Source: Baffinella frigidus (lineage: Eukaryota; Cryptophyceae; Cryptomonadales; Baffinellaceae). Taken from it: DNA of 10,439 bases. The stretch spans positions 490,752-501,190 of the forward strand of contig MU646429.1 of NCBI GenBank assembly GCA_026770585.1, read 5' to 3'. Under the pieces are notes generated by a model. It had not been told where the DNA came from. It was given only the letters and a program-made list of their open reading frames with translations, and searched no databases. This document shows, in pieces, positions 1 through 8,339 of the stretch. Each line of letters opens with the position of its first letter. The first letter of the stretch is position 1. The position numbers and the translations under genes were made by a program.

Positions 1-330
1 CTCCACGCACCCACGTCCCCCCATCCCCCCGTCCGGTGCCGCCACGCCCCCCGCGGACGGCGAGGGGCGTCGACACGGCAGTCGCTCCCTCACGCCCCGC
101 CAGCCCCCGGCGACACTGCAGCCGTTCGGACCAGCCCCCGGCGCGGCGTGCTCGATGGCTTCGAAGACGCTTCCTCGGCAGACTCGTCCCGCGGCGGCGG
201 CGGAGAGGAGAAGGAGGCGGCATGCGGGGGGCGCATCGTGGCGCGGGGCAGCGTTGCTGGCGCCGGGCGCGAGGCACGCCACGTCACCGGGGGCGCGGGC
301 GCTGTTGGTGTCCACCCCGATGGCGTCCAC
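1..330 (-). other. Open minus-strand frame reaching the window edge; possible exon
   Basis: A pyrimidine-rich tract ending TCTCGCTCTCGCAG (minus strand, to 331) looks like a splice acceptor. From 330 down to the window edge a frame stays open, starting VDAIGVDTNSARAPGD. The composition is rich in Ala, Gly, Arg and Pro, as random GC-rich DNA would also give. No domain is recognised. It could belong to another gene beyond the edge, or be chance. Confidence 0.15.
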
Positions 331-452
331 CTGCGAGAGCGAGAGCGCGAGGCGGCGAGGTTGGTCCCGCGCGCGTCGGCGCCGGCCGCGCCCACGAGCA
401 CCCTGCTCGCCTGCCGGTAGGGTGCGGTTGTCAGTACGGGGGCGAGAACATG

Positions 453-1486
453 TCAGCAGATCAGGCGCAGGGAGTCATCAGCCGCGAGGCCGGCGCCCTG
501 CACGCGGCGCAGCAGACCGATCTCAGCGTCAAGCTCCTCCCGGACTTCGCACTGAGTAGCGGCCACCAGTGCCTTGCAGAATCGGGTGTTTTCTATGCCA
601 GAGAGGGCAGAGAGCGTCCACGCACGCGCGCGGGAGGACAGGGTTGCGGCGCCAGGCCATTGCGCTCCCGTCACTGCGCTTGGCACGCACGGGCTACTGA
701 CTCCCCCGGTCTACGTCCAACCCCTGCCGCGCACCGGTTCCAAAGACTGTCTTTCCGTCCAGCCTCTCCCCGGGTGAGCCTGGTGGCTGTGACCCATGGG
801 GATGGTCACAGCCACCACAGGATGATCAAGACAGCTCTTGCTACAGGAAGAGGCGGATGCCGCGCGGGGGGGGGGAGACTTTGTGGGTCAGCGATCCACG
901 AACATCAGAGCGAGCGGTCAGGCAGAGCCGCGCGCCAGTTACTGGCGAGCCTCGCAGCTGACTGGGGGGCTGTATGCCTGCCGACCATGCAACTTGCAGC
1001 TCTGCTCGCAGAGGCGATTGCCCGTCCTGTGGGAGAAGCGCTTACCTCCCCCCAGGGTGAGGAGAGTTCCGATAAGCAGGCCGTCGAGAGCTCCCGAGTG
1101 ATGATCCTCCACCCGCAGGTCCTCTTCTGGGTGCGACCGTGCGTCGACTCCTTTTCCCGCCAAAACTTGCAGAGTTCGCACCTCCGGAGCTGCAGGTTTG
1201 GCGCCGACTTGTTTCCCCACGCAGCGGGCTGGCGTATTGACGCTGCAAGTCCATCCTCCAAGCTCAGGTCGTGGGCCGAATCTCGCCGCGCGTCTACAGG
1301 GAGGCCGCAGTCGATGGGGTCCATGCGAGATGTCGCATGAACACCATCTACATCAGGAACCCAGGTCGCGACGTTGCGCCTTCGGGCAGGCGCCACGGCG
1401 AATCTTCTCGTAGGGAGCGAGAGGAAAGCTCCGAGATGACGGGACCGAGGTCGAGCGAGCTCAGCCACACCTGCCAGCGCCTCCAT
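453..1486 (-). CDS. Candidate minus-strand three-exon gene, unknown function (~99 aa)
   Basis: On the minus strand a frame ending GTLLTLGG meets a strong donor (GTAAGC) at 1045. The next acceptor-like site, GGCATAG at 599-593, opens a frame starting ENTRFCKALVAA and containing CEVREELDAEIGLLRR, which ends at TGA (455-453). The phases match (one base plus two). Upstream, exon 1189-1046 can follow a CCTGCAG acceptor, and a 16-nt first exon with ATG (1486-1471, donor GTGTGG) also fits in phase, giving 300 nt in total. The 592-453 piece has an alternating charged and hydrophobic helical look and GC-ending codons. I recognise no domain. The 16-nt first exon is the weakest part, and the long overlapping plus-strand open frames show how permissive this GC-rich DNA is. 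Confidence 0.3.
781..817. repeat. Perfect 14-bp inverted repeat with 9-nt loop
   Basis: TGGTGGCTGTGACC (781-794) and GGTCACAGCCACCA (804-817) are exact reverse complements around a 9-nt spacer. No U-run follows on either strand, so it is not a bacterial-type terminator. It falls inside the proposed intron of the minus-strand candidate gene. It could form an RNA hairpin or be a protein-binding dyad; the function is unknown. Confidence 0.8.
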
Positions 1487-1842
1487 TCGTTGGCATCTGG
1501 CTTCATGCTCGCTGCGATGCCTGTAGCCCTAGCTAGCTCTAGAGGGGGGAGTCCCCCCTCCTTCCTTCCTGACGTCGAGGGAAGGGTTGAGTCCTGAATG
1601 GCTTTCTGACTCCGGGAAGTGTTTCAAATGGAGTATGTGGATGCACGCATTTCCCCCCGAATCTGTTCGACATCGATCCAACATAACGTGAACATCTTCC
1701 ATCACAAATCCAGATTTGGTCCACTTGGAGGTCGACACAGAAGAATTCAAAAATTCAAATTCAAACCCGGTCCCCGAAGAGCCGCGGGATCTTGGTCCAA
1801 GGAGATCGCCGAGGAAGGAGGTGCTCCGAGGCTGCGAACGCG
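1487..1842. promoter_or_regulatory. Intergenic region upstream of the main gene
   Basis: This 356-bp stretch should hold the main gene's 5' UTR and promoter, and possibly a divergent promoter for the minus-strand candidate. It is more AT-rich than its surroundings near 1620-1765, with short direct repeats of ATTCAAA around 1745-1763. I see no convincing TATA box or initiator. The main-gene start context is GCG before ATG, with G at -3. The role is inferred from position only. Confidence 0.3.
1542..1560. repeat. Short G/C-run hairpin
   Basis: GAGGGGGG (1542-1549) and CCCCCCTC (1553-1560) pair perfectly around a 3-nt loop. It lies between the minus-strand candidate and the start of the main gene. 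Either strand could also contribute to a G-rich structure. No function can be assigned. Confidence 0.6.
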
Positions 1843-4800
1843 ATGCTTGGAGCTGAGGTCGGGGACCCTCTGGTCGACCAGCTGCGGGCGCTGCAGGACA
1901 GAGTGCGGGAGGTGGAGGAGGAGCTGACGAAAGCGCACAAGGTGGCGGCCGAGCTGCGCACGCGGCTGGCGCAGGCCGAGGCGGACTTGCAGGATGGTGC
2001 TAGCGCAGACGGGAGAGGGGGGGCGGCGAAAGGAGAGTGGGTGGCTACAGATGAGCTCCGAGGCAAGCTGCGGGAGGCGTTTGCCAAGATGGACCTGAAC
2101 GATGACGGCGCGGTCGACGCGGAGGAGAGGGCGAAGGCGAGGGACTTGCTCAACGCGCTGCACATGGAGTTTGGGCTGCGGACGGACGTGGTGTTCGAGG
2201 GCGCAGTGCCGTACGAGGCGTTTGAGTCGAGGCACGTGAGGGAGTGGGAGGTGGCGCTGAAGGAGCAGGCGCTGGCGGGGGTGAACTTGGCTCGGGTGGT
2301 GGCGGAGCGGCTTCCAGGGGGGTCGCCGGAAACGCCTCTCTCCCACCTTCAGGATATGAGTGAAAATCAGTTGTGGCAGTTCTGCAGGACGAGCGTGGCG
2401 GCGGGGGTGGATGCACTGCTCAGGCAGCAGCAAGAGGCGCTGCGGGTGGGCGGGGCGAGGGGGGGCGTGGACAAGATCGCAGAACAGGGCAACGCCAAGT
2501 TCGCGCAGGGAGAGGGAATGCTGACGCAGGCACAATTCGGAAAGATGGAGGACTTCACGAAGGGGCTGGTGGGGAAGATTGGGTTGCCGAATCCGCGTCT
2601 GATGGAGGCGATGGAGCGGGAGCACTGCACGCGGGGGGACTCGAAGGTGACGTTCTCGCCTGGCAACTACGCCACGACGACGACGCCGGAGGCGGAGTGG
2701 CAGGTGGTGACGGACCCGGAGGAGGGGGAGCGGGTGTCACTGGACTCGGTGGGCAAGCGGCTGGTGCGGACGCTGGCGGAGCTTCGGGAGGACCCGGCGG
2801 CCGAGAAGGCAGGGCTGCTGGATGAGGAGATCCTGGCGCTGCTCTTGTACACAGGTTGGACACTCACCAGCTCTTTTGCACTCCCTGTCGGCTGGAAAGA
2901 CCTGAGTGCACTTGATAGAAGCCGATCCGGTAGAGGTAATGCAGTGCGCAGAGCGAGTGTTTGGGATTATCTGCCCCAGTTGCGTTGAGCGATGCACTGA
3001 TGTGAGTGTGCGCGGTGTCCTGCGCAGGTCCAATGTACAGAAAGTACAACGCGGTGCTCCGGGACTTCCCGCCGGATGCAGTGGCCGACCTCAGGGACAA
3101 CACCTACGCCACGACCATCCACCTCATCGTCAGCGGCGTGATCAAGCTTTCGAGGTGAGCTGTGTTGAAAGGAGTCGTGCGTGAAAGGAGGCGTGCGTGG
3201 TGTGTGTGTGGTGCGCAGCATGCGTGCGTGGTGTATGGTGTTGCGTGGGAGGCGGGCCCTGGGCTGGTGGTGGTTCTGACGAGCATGTGTGCCAGGTGCA
3301 TGGTTCTGCCCAAGGACCGGGTGGTGTACCGGGGGCTGAAGAATCTGGGGCTCCCGGAGGCATTCCTCAAGGAGGATCCCTTCGGAGTGCGGGGAGGAGT
3401 GGAGCTTGGACTGATGAGCACCACAGAGGATCGGGGGGTGGCGATCCAGTACGCGGGGACCAATATGCCGACGGTCTTCAAGATCGGGGTGGGGGCGGTG
3501 GACCGGGGGGCGCCGATCAAGTTTCTGTCGCAGTATCCGGGGGAGGAGGAGATCCTGTTTCCGCCGGCGTCGTATCTGGAGGTGACGGGCGAGACGCGGA
3601 TGGAGGTGGGGGCGGGCGGGACGGTGGTGCGGGTGGTGTCGCTGTCGGTGAACGCGAACCTTCTGTGCGGGACGATCGAGGAGATGCTGGGGAAGCGACG
3701 GCAGCTGCACGTGGCGATGCTCGAGAACTACGCGCTGGAGATCAAGGGTGAGCTGGAGGGCAAGCTGGACTCGGAGGTCCGTACCCTTGAATTGCAACAC
3801 ACTGGAGAGCAGGCTGTGTGCCGGCACGGCATTCTATTGGTTTCGCAGCACGCGACTTGAACATCGAGCTGACAAATCTCGTCAACACCAGAGGCGAGCT
3901 GGCACCGTGTGTGTGGTGGTGCATGTAGGCGCTCGACCTGAATCTCTGTGTCGTGATCAATCACACATGAAATTGGCCATTGGTCCATCCCGCGTCGGTT
4001 GCACGGGGGACACAGTGTCACCAGCAGCGTGAATCCCCAGTGTCCATCCTCACCCCGCGTTTTGCGACGCAGGAAGTCAAGGAGCGATTGGCGCACGATG
4101 GCCTTGCCAACTTCAATGCTGATCACAAGAAGATGGTTGACATGATCTTGGAGGAGGTCGGAAGTGTCGTCGAAACCCACAAGGCCAGAGACGCCAAGTG
4201 GTACAACGAGGTGGGCTCTCGTCCCCGAGCACTGCACCTTGTCGTGGCGAAACCTTGAGGTCCTTCAGGATTTGACTACTCCGAACATAGGCGGACACCC
4301 TGCCCTTCCGTGGAAAGGATCCGCAGGATGCCCCTGCTTTGTTTGAAGCATGACGCCAACCGGTGCAGCGAATCGCAGCAGAACTGCCAACCCCCTGCAT
4401 CCTGGGTCCCGATCCCTGAGGTGATGGACCCTGTTGGCAGGACGACGATCAGTACGAGAGAGCGATCAAGGAGGCGGTTCAGCTAAAAAAAATGGCGCTC
4501 GGCAAGTTCCAGCTCTGGGTGGAGGGTGCTGACGCAAGAATGCTCGAGAAGGAATCGATGCAAGTGGTGAGGCGGCGGGCGCTGGCTGACCTACATCGGC
4601 GGCTGAAGGATGCGCTGAGGCGGGAGGAGGAAGGGGAAGGTCGGGAGGAGGAAGGCAGAGGCGGGAAGAGGAAGGAAACTGAGCCGTTGGAGCTATGCAA
4701 GGAGCTGGGCTTGTTGGTCAAGTCGGTGGACGAGACCAACGAGGAGGGGGAGCCGCCGCTTGTTGCAGCGGCGTCGGGGTCGGGGGGCAACGTTTGGGCG

Positions 4801-7800
4801 CTGGGGCTGTTGGTGGCAGCGGGGTTCGAGGTGCGGTCGGCGACGCAAGATGAATGGACGTCGCTGCACTGGGCGTCGTTGTTGGGGCACATGGAGAGCG
4901 TGGCGTGCCTGGTGGACACAGGGGCGGATTTGTACGCCAAGACGGAGACAGGTGAGACATGTCTGTCTTTGGCAGCAAGGGCGTCGCGGAGCGAGGTCGT
5001 GGGGTATCTAGTGGAGAAGGGCGGGGTGGGGCTGGTGATGGCAGTGGACTCGTTTGGGCGATCCTCAGCGTACATGGCTGCAGAGCAGGGACGAGTGGAG
5101 CCGCTGAGGATGCTGCTCAAGGCGGGGGGCAAGGAGCTGTTGATGCTGAAGAACAAGGACAACTGGTCGTGTGCTTTCGTGGCTGCTCGGAACGGGCACG
5201 ACGGGGCGCTGCGAATGCTCATCGATGCGGGGGGCAAGGATCTGTTGATGCTGACGACCACCGCCGGCCGGTCGTGTGCGTACATGGCTTCCCAGAACGG
5301 GCAAGAGGGGGCGCTGCGAATGCTGATCGAGGCGGGGGGCAAGGATCTGCTGATGCTGACGGCCAAGAACGGCGCGTCGTGTGCGTACATGGCTTCTGAG
5401 TACGGGCACGTGGATGCGCTGAAGATGCTGATCGAGGTCGGGGGGGAGCAGCTGCTGATGCTGACGGACAACGAGGGCTGGTCGTGTGCGCACTCGGCTG
5501 CCGCTGAAGGGCACGCAGCGGCGCTGGCTCTGTTGATCGATGCGGGGGGTACGACGCTGCTGATGCTGGAGGCCGACGACGGCCGTTCGTGTGCGCACTT
5601 GGCTGCCGCTGGAGGCCACGCAGAGGCGCTGGGGGTGCTGATCGAGGCAGGGGGCAAGGAGCTGGTGATGCTGAGGACCGATGACGGCGCATCGTGTGCG
5701 CACATGGCTTCTGAGTACGGGCACGTGGATGCGCTGACGATGCTGATCGAGGTCGGGGGCAAGCAGCTGCTGATGCTCACGGACAAGAACGGCGCTTCGT
5801 GTGCACTCCTGGCTTCTCAGACCGGGCACACGGACGCGCTCCGGATGCTGATCGAGGCGGGGGGCAAGGAGCTGCTGATGCTGACGAGCAAGAACGGCCG
5901 TTCGTGTGCGCACGTGGCTGCAGTTCAGGGGCGAGTGGAGGCGCTGGGGATGCTGGTCGAGGCGGGGGGCAAGGAGCTGGTGACGCTCACGGACAAGGCG
6001 GGCCGGTCGTGTGCGCACTCGGCAGCTTCCGGAGGCCACGCAGCGGCGCTGGGGTTGCTGATCGAGGCGGGGGGCACGGAGCTGGTGATGCTAACGGACA
6101 AGCGCGGCGGGTCGTGTGCGCTCTTGGCTTCTCTGAAAGGGCACGCGGAGGCACTGGCTCTGCTCATCGAGGCGGGGGGCAAGGAGCTGCTGATGCTGAC
6201 GGACAACGAGGGCCGGTCGTGTGCGCACTTGGCTGCTGCTGAAGGGCATGCAGTGGTGCTGGGGTTGCTGATCAAGGCAGGGGGCAAGGAGCTGCTGATG
6301 CTGAACGACAAGAATGGCGAGAGCTGCCTCGCGGCTGCTGTGCGTTCTGGCCACACGAAGACGGTTGCGTTGCTTCTTGAACGTGTTCGCAGTGAGCTGG
6401 TGATGGTCCACAAAGAATCAGGCATCTCGTGCTTGCACTTTGCAGCAGCAGGCTGCAACGAGGAAGCCGCAACAGGAATGGCAGAGATGCTGTTCGCGGC
6501 GGGGGGGGTGGAGTTGCTGGCGCACGCAGATTCGAGGCTGGGGTGGACCCCGTTGCACAACGCAGTGTACGCGGGTCACTCTTTGCTGGTCGGCAAGATG
6601 TCGGAGTGGATGGAACATTCTCTTGATGTGGAGGAAGTGAGGCGGAGCGTCGAGGCCCTGCAGGAGGCGAACATGGGCATCTTCCGGGGGATGCCGCAGA
6701 TGGCGCCGGTCGACTCGCGGGAGGGGCTCGTCGACTTTTTCGAGCTGAGCACGGTGCGGTCGACCAAGGGCTGCCGGGCAGGCTGCAAGTGCTACTACGA
6801 AGTCACGATCTTGCGGGTCGACCAGTCCCCGCAGATCGGGTTTGCTACGTCGGAGTTTGAGCGGGTCAGGACGCACACCAGCAATGGTACCGGGGACGAC
6901 GATCACTCGTGGGGGGTGGATGGCTCGCGACTGGTGTTGTTTCACCGTGGAGATGGAGACAAGTACGAGGCCAAGTGGCAGGCACGTCCCCTCCCTGCTG
7001 TGGCAACTGAGAGCAGAGCAGGCGTGATTGTTTTGTTGCTCGCGGGTGCTCTGTCGTTGAGGGGGTTTGTTCATGGTGGGTTGCAGCTGACTGCTTTGAG
7101 ATCGGGCAGGAAGGAGATGTGGTCGGGCTGGCGTGCGACCTCGAAAAGGCGAGTCGCCCAACCCGATGAGGATCCTGATCTGATGACGCCAAATTCTGCC
7201 TTTCCTTGTGGTTGTCTCCCTATCCCGTGCATAATGCGCGGAGTGGGCCGCATTATCCTTCAACGTGTGTTGTTCATTCCGGGTGACATTGTAAAACTTG
7301 ATCCCCTCCCCCAGCCGGCTTGCCTTTGTGTATCAACGGAGTGGTCTGTCGCAGAACCTCAGTGGCCGAGCGTGAACAAATGAAAACGTTGGGTGTGACA
7401 CAGGTTGTGCTGGATGGCTTGCGCAGGGGCAGATCGAGGTCTCGGTGAACGGGTCGTTCGAGGCGCCCAACGGCGTGGTGTTTGAGAAGGCCGGGGGCTT
7501 CGAGGGCGAGGTGTATGCAGGTACCCCCCCAAAGACTGAGGATGGATTTCGGACGCAGACCCAGGATCCTAACTAGAGAGTTACCTTGCTCATAAGGAGG
7601 CGCACCCCCTTAGGACCGAACCGTAGGCCTATCGAGAGAGCTGCGGTGGTCCTAGGGAGGGGGGCGGCTTGTTGTGAGCGAGGTACCCCTGTAGTGCTGT
7701 GCCATGCCGGAGAGCGCCGGGAGTCTTTGAGAAGTGTATCAGTGCGCGTCGACTCGACTCGTTGAAGTGCGGTTGGGCGCTCGCGTGCAGCCATCTCCGG

Positions 7801-7900
7801 GGCTTCGGGGCGGCTGCGCTACAACCTGGGAGACAGGCCGTTCGCTTACGCGCCCCCGGCCTCGGACTTTGAGGCGTTCTGCTCCGTCGAGGCTCTGTAA
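1843..7900 (+). CDS. Spliced gene: EF-hand / mono-ADP-ribosyltransferase / ankyrin-repeat / SPRY protein (~1513 aa)
   Basis: Proposed exons are 1843-2854, 3028-3154, 3296-3776, 4073-4210, 4441-6981, 7110-7148, 7427-7520 and 7791-7900 (stop TAA at 7898-7900). They total 4542 nt and keep one frame. Introns are 173, 141, 296, 230, 128, 278 and 270 nt. Five start with GT; introns 5 and 6 read best as GC-AG. Domains in order: coiled coil (about residues 10-49), EF-hand loop (84-95), helical linker with LPNP (248-251) and a TTTP..EW stretch (near 279-286), ART core (about 330-520), helical linker, ankyrin repeats (about 688-1311) and SPRY (about 1350-1513). The start is the first ATG in the open frame; the frame extends upstream only with non-ATG codons. 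Predicted role (inference): protein mono-ADP-ribosylation controlled by calcium and guided by the ankyrin and SPRY parts. No signal peptide or membrane segment is evident, so it is probably cytosolic or nuclear. The exact edges of introns 3, 5 and 6 are the least certain. A two-gene split at intron 4 is unlikely, because that junction is phase 0 and reads through. Confidence 0.8.
2077..2130 (+). other. EF-hand calcium-binding motif within exon 1
   Basis: The 12-residue loop DLNDDGAVDAEE (residues 84-95, about 2092-2127) has Asp at 1, Asn at 3, Asp at 5, Gly at 6, a branched hydrophobic at 8, Asp at 9 and Glu at 12, the canonical calcium-binding pattern. It is flanked by helices (LREAFAKM before, ERAKARDLLNAL after). 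A single EF-hand is visible. EF-hands normally pair, so the partner may be degenerate in the following linker or supplied by a second molecule. The motif precedes the ART domain, so calcium control of the enzyme is a fair inference but not shown. Confidence 0.85.
3028..3776 (+). other. ADP-ribosyltransferase catalytic region (exons 2-3)
   Basis: Joining exon 1 to exon 2 at 2854/3028 creates the stretch LLLYTGPMYRKYNAVLR, a motif typical of protist proteins annotated as NAD-arginine ADP-ribosyltransferases. Exon 3 supplies the catalytic triad: VVYRG (R392), the GLMSTT turn (S421) and SQYPGEEEILFPP with E463-x-E465. The spacing and order are those of the R-S-E clade (ARTC / C3-like fold), and the E-x-E form usually goes with arginine as acceptor. 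All three key positions are intact, so an active enzyme is expected. GKRRQLHVAMLENYALEIK then forms a helical C-terminal extension. The fold is shared with bacterial ART toxins, but the introns and attached domains make this a cellular eukaryotic protein. Confidence 0.82.
4744..6600 (+). repeat. In-frame tandem ankyrin repeat array, about 18 repeats, 105-bp period
   Basis: Ankyrin hairpin tips (the TPLH position) start at 4753, 4858, 4957, 5062, 5167, 5272, 5377, 5482, 5587, 5692, 5797, 5902, 6007, 6112, 6217, 6322, 6427 and 6547. From 4957 to 6427 every step is exactly 105 nt (35 residues) with no indel; the usual ankyrin repeat is 33. The consensus unit is close to GGKELLML, then TDxxGRSCAHLAA, then xGHxxAL and LLIEA. 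The usual TPLH is replaced by SCAH or SCAY, so a cysteine recurs in 14 of these 15 registers. The first two and the last repeats are divergent, as capping repeats usually are. Ankyrin arrays bind proteins; the array sits between the enzyme and the SPRY domain, suggesting a targeting or scaffold role. The whole array lies in one exon. Confidence 0.93.
6982..7426 (+). other. Two adjacent GC-AG introns flanking a 39-nt exon
   Basis: Intron 5 (6982-7109) starts GCACGT after TGGCAG and ends CGGGCAG. Intron 6 (7149-7426) starts GCGAGT after GAAAAG and ends TTGCGCAG. The exon between them, 7110-7148, has 13 codons and carries the core SPRY strand GDVVGLACDL. Both junctions are phase 0. A GT alternative exists for intron 5 (donor at 6986, acceptor ending 7086); it also keeps the frame but adds residues that fit SPRY spacing less well. 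No GT donor near 7149 keeps the SPRY sequence intact. The GC-AG choice rests on protein continuity, not transcript data. Confidence 0.6.
7574..7693. mobile_element. MITE-like element, copy 1, inside the last intron of the main gene
   Basis: The right end (GTGAGCGAGGTACCCCTG then TA) is the reverse complement of the left ends of the copies at 8557, 9303 and 9807 (TA then CAGGGGTACCTCGCTCAT), apart from one base. The left end here is more degenerate (TAGAGAGTTACCTTGCTCAT). The element is about 120 bp, flanked by TA on both sides, has no coding capacity, and has a CTAGG-rich interior. TA-flanked short inverted-repeat elements are usually non-autonomous relatives of Tc1/mariner transposons. Here it sits wholly within intron 7 (7521-7790) and does not disturb the reading frame. 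Confidence 0.7.
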
Positions 7901-8150
7901 CGGAGGTGGGCAGTGGCGTGTGGTCACTCGAGGGTGAGTCCAAGGAATCGAGCGCTGGCGGGGTGTCGCGGCCGCAGGGGAGCACCCGACACGATTCGGG
8001 AACGTCTCACTGTACATATTAGACGCGTCGTGTCTCTAGGAGCTCGCGTCCCCTCACTCTACATGGTCTAGCCATGTCACGTGACTCAGCACGGAGCACG
8101 GCAGACCTGCTACACCCCTACATCGTGTCGACCTCCTTGAAGCGAACGCA
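7901..8150. other. 3' flank of the main gene, no gene seen
   Basis: This should include the 3' UTR. I see no AATAAA signal. Short dyads such as ACATGG/CCATGT (8061-8077) and GTCACGTGAC (8076-8085) are present but of a length expected by chance. No open frame of interest. Confidence 0.5.
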
Positions 8151-8255
8151 TATCCCTTAAGTGACCAGTAGGCTCATACGCCCTACCGTAGGGCCCTAAG
8201 ACCTGCCTAGGACCTCTTGGCGGTCAAATTTGACCGGCTGGCCACTTAAGGGATA
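8151..8255. mobile_element. Second MITE-like family, 105 bp with 18-bp terminal inverted repeats
   Basis: The left end TATCCCTTAAGTGACCAG (8151-8168) is the inverted repeat of CTGGCCACTTAAGGGATA (8238-8255) with one mismatch. The outer TA may be a duplicated target. The interior has CCCTACCGTAGGG and CCTAGGACC blocks like those in the other element family, plus a perfect 14-bp palindrome (GGTCAAATTTGACC, 8222-8235). No coding capacity. Only one copy lies in this window, so mobility is inferred from structure. Confidence 0.6.
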
Positions 8256-8339
8256 CAGTGCGACATTTCCAAATCGTGTCGGGGGTAGCGCCATTTACGG
8301 ATGGAAAGCACGAGTTTTGAGGGGTGGGCACAGTGAGTG

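Larger units (their letters stand above)
6757..7900 (+). other. C-terminal SPRY domain, split over exons 5-8
   Basis: Exon 5 ends with CYYEVTILR, QIGFATSEF and HSWGVDGSRLVLFHRG, the first strands of a SPRY fold. Exon 6 (7110-7148) gives EGDVVGLACDLEK, exon 7 (7427-7520) gives GQIEVSVNGSF and APNGVVFEKA, and exon 8 (7791-7900) gives AISGASGRLRYNLG and PFAYAPPASDFEAF before the stop. This order of GFAT, WGVDG, GDVVGLACDL, VSVNG and the final RYNLG strand is that of a complete SPRY domain, which supports the intron choices. SPRY domains are protein-binding modules. Exon 5 read alone runs on into intron 5 and would hide the second half of the domain. Confidence 0.85.

Noticed and set aside
36-1340. 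434-codon open frame on the plus strand
   Set aside because: It begins at a non-ATG codon and is dominated by Arg, Ala, Gly and Pro with no domain. Long open frames are expected in GC-rich DNA, and a spliced minus-strand candidate covers part of the same region.
3748-3776. Alternative donor GTGAGC at 3748 for intron 3
   Set aside because: It matches the donor consensus better but gives phase 1, which does not fit the phase 0 acceptor at 4073. The donor at 3777 keeps the frame.
4479-6039. Long antisense open frames (435 and 324 codons) opposite the ankyrin array
   Set aside because: They repeat with the 105-bp unit and are low-complexity (Ser/Pro/Ala or His/Gln/Arg rich). The plus frame has clear ankyrin repeats, so these are shadows.
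4492-7383. Ankyrin exon read as a stand-alone gene from the ATG at 4492
   Set aside because: The frame continues upstream to a CAG acceptor at 4440 and joins exon 4 in phase. The 3' end runs through introns 5 and 6 and would destroy the SPRY domain.
8076-8088. CACGTG palindrome followed by TGACTCA, resembling E-box and bZIP sites
   Set aside because: Sites this short are expected by chance, and there is no nearby gene start to give them context.
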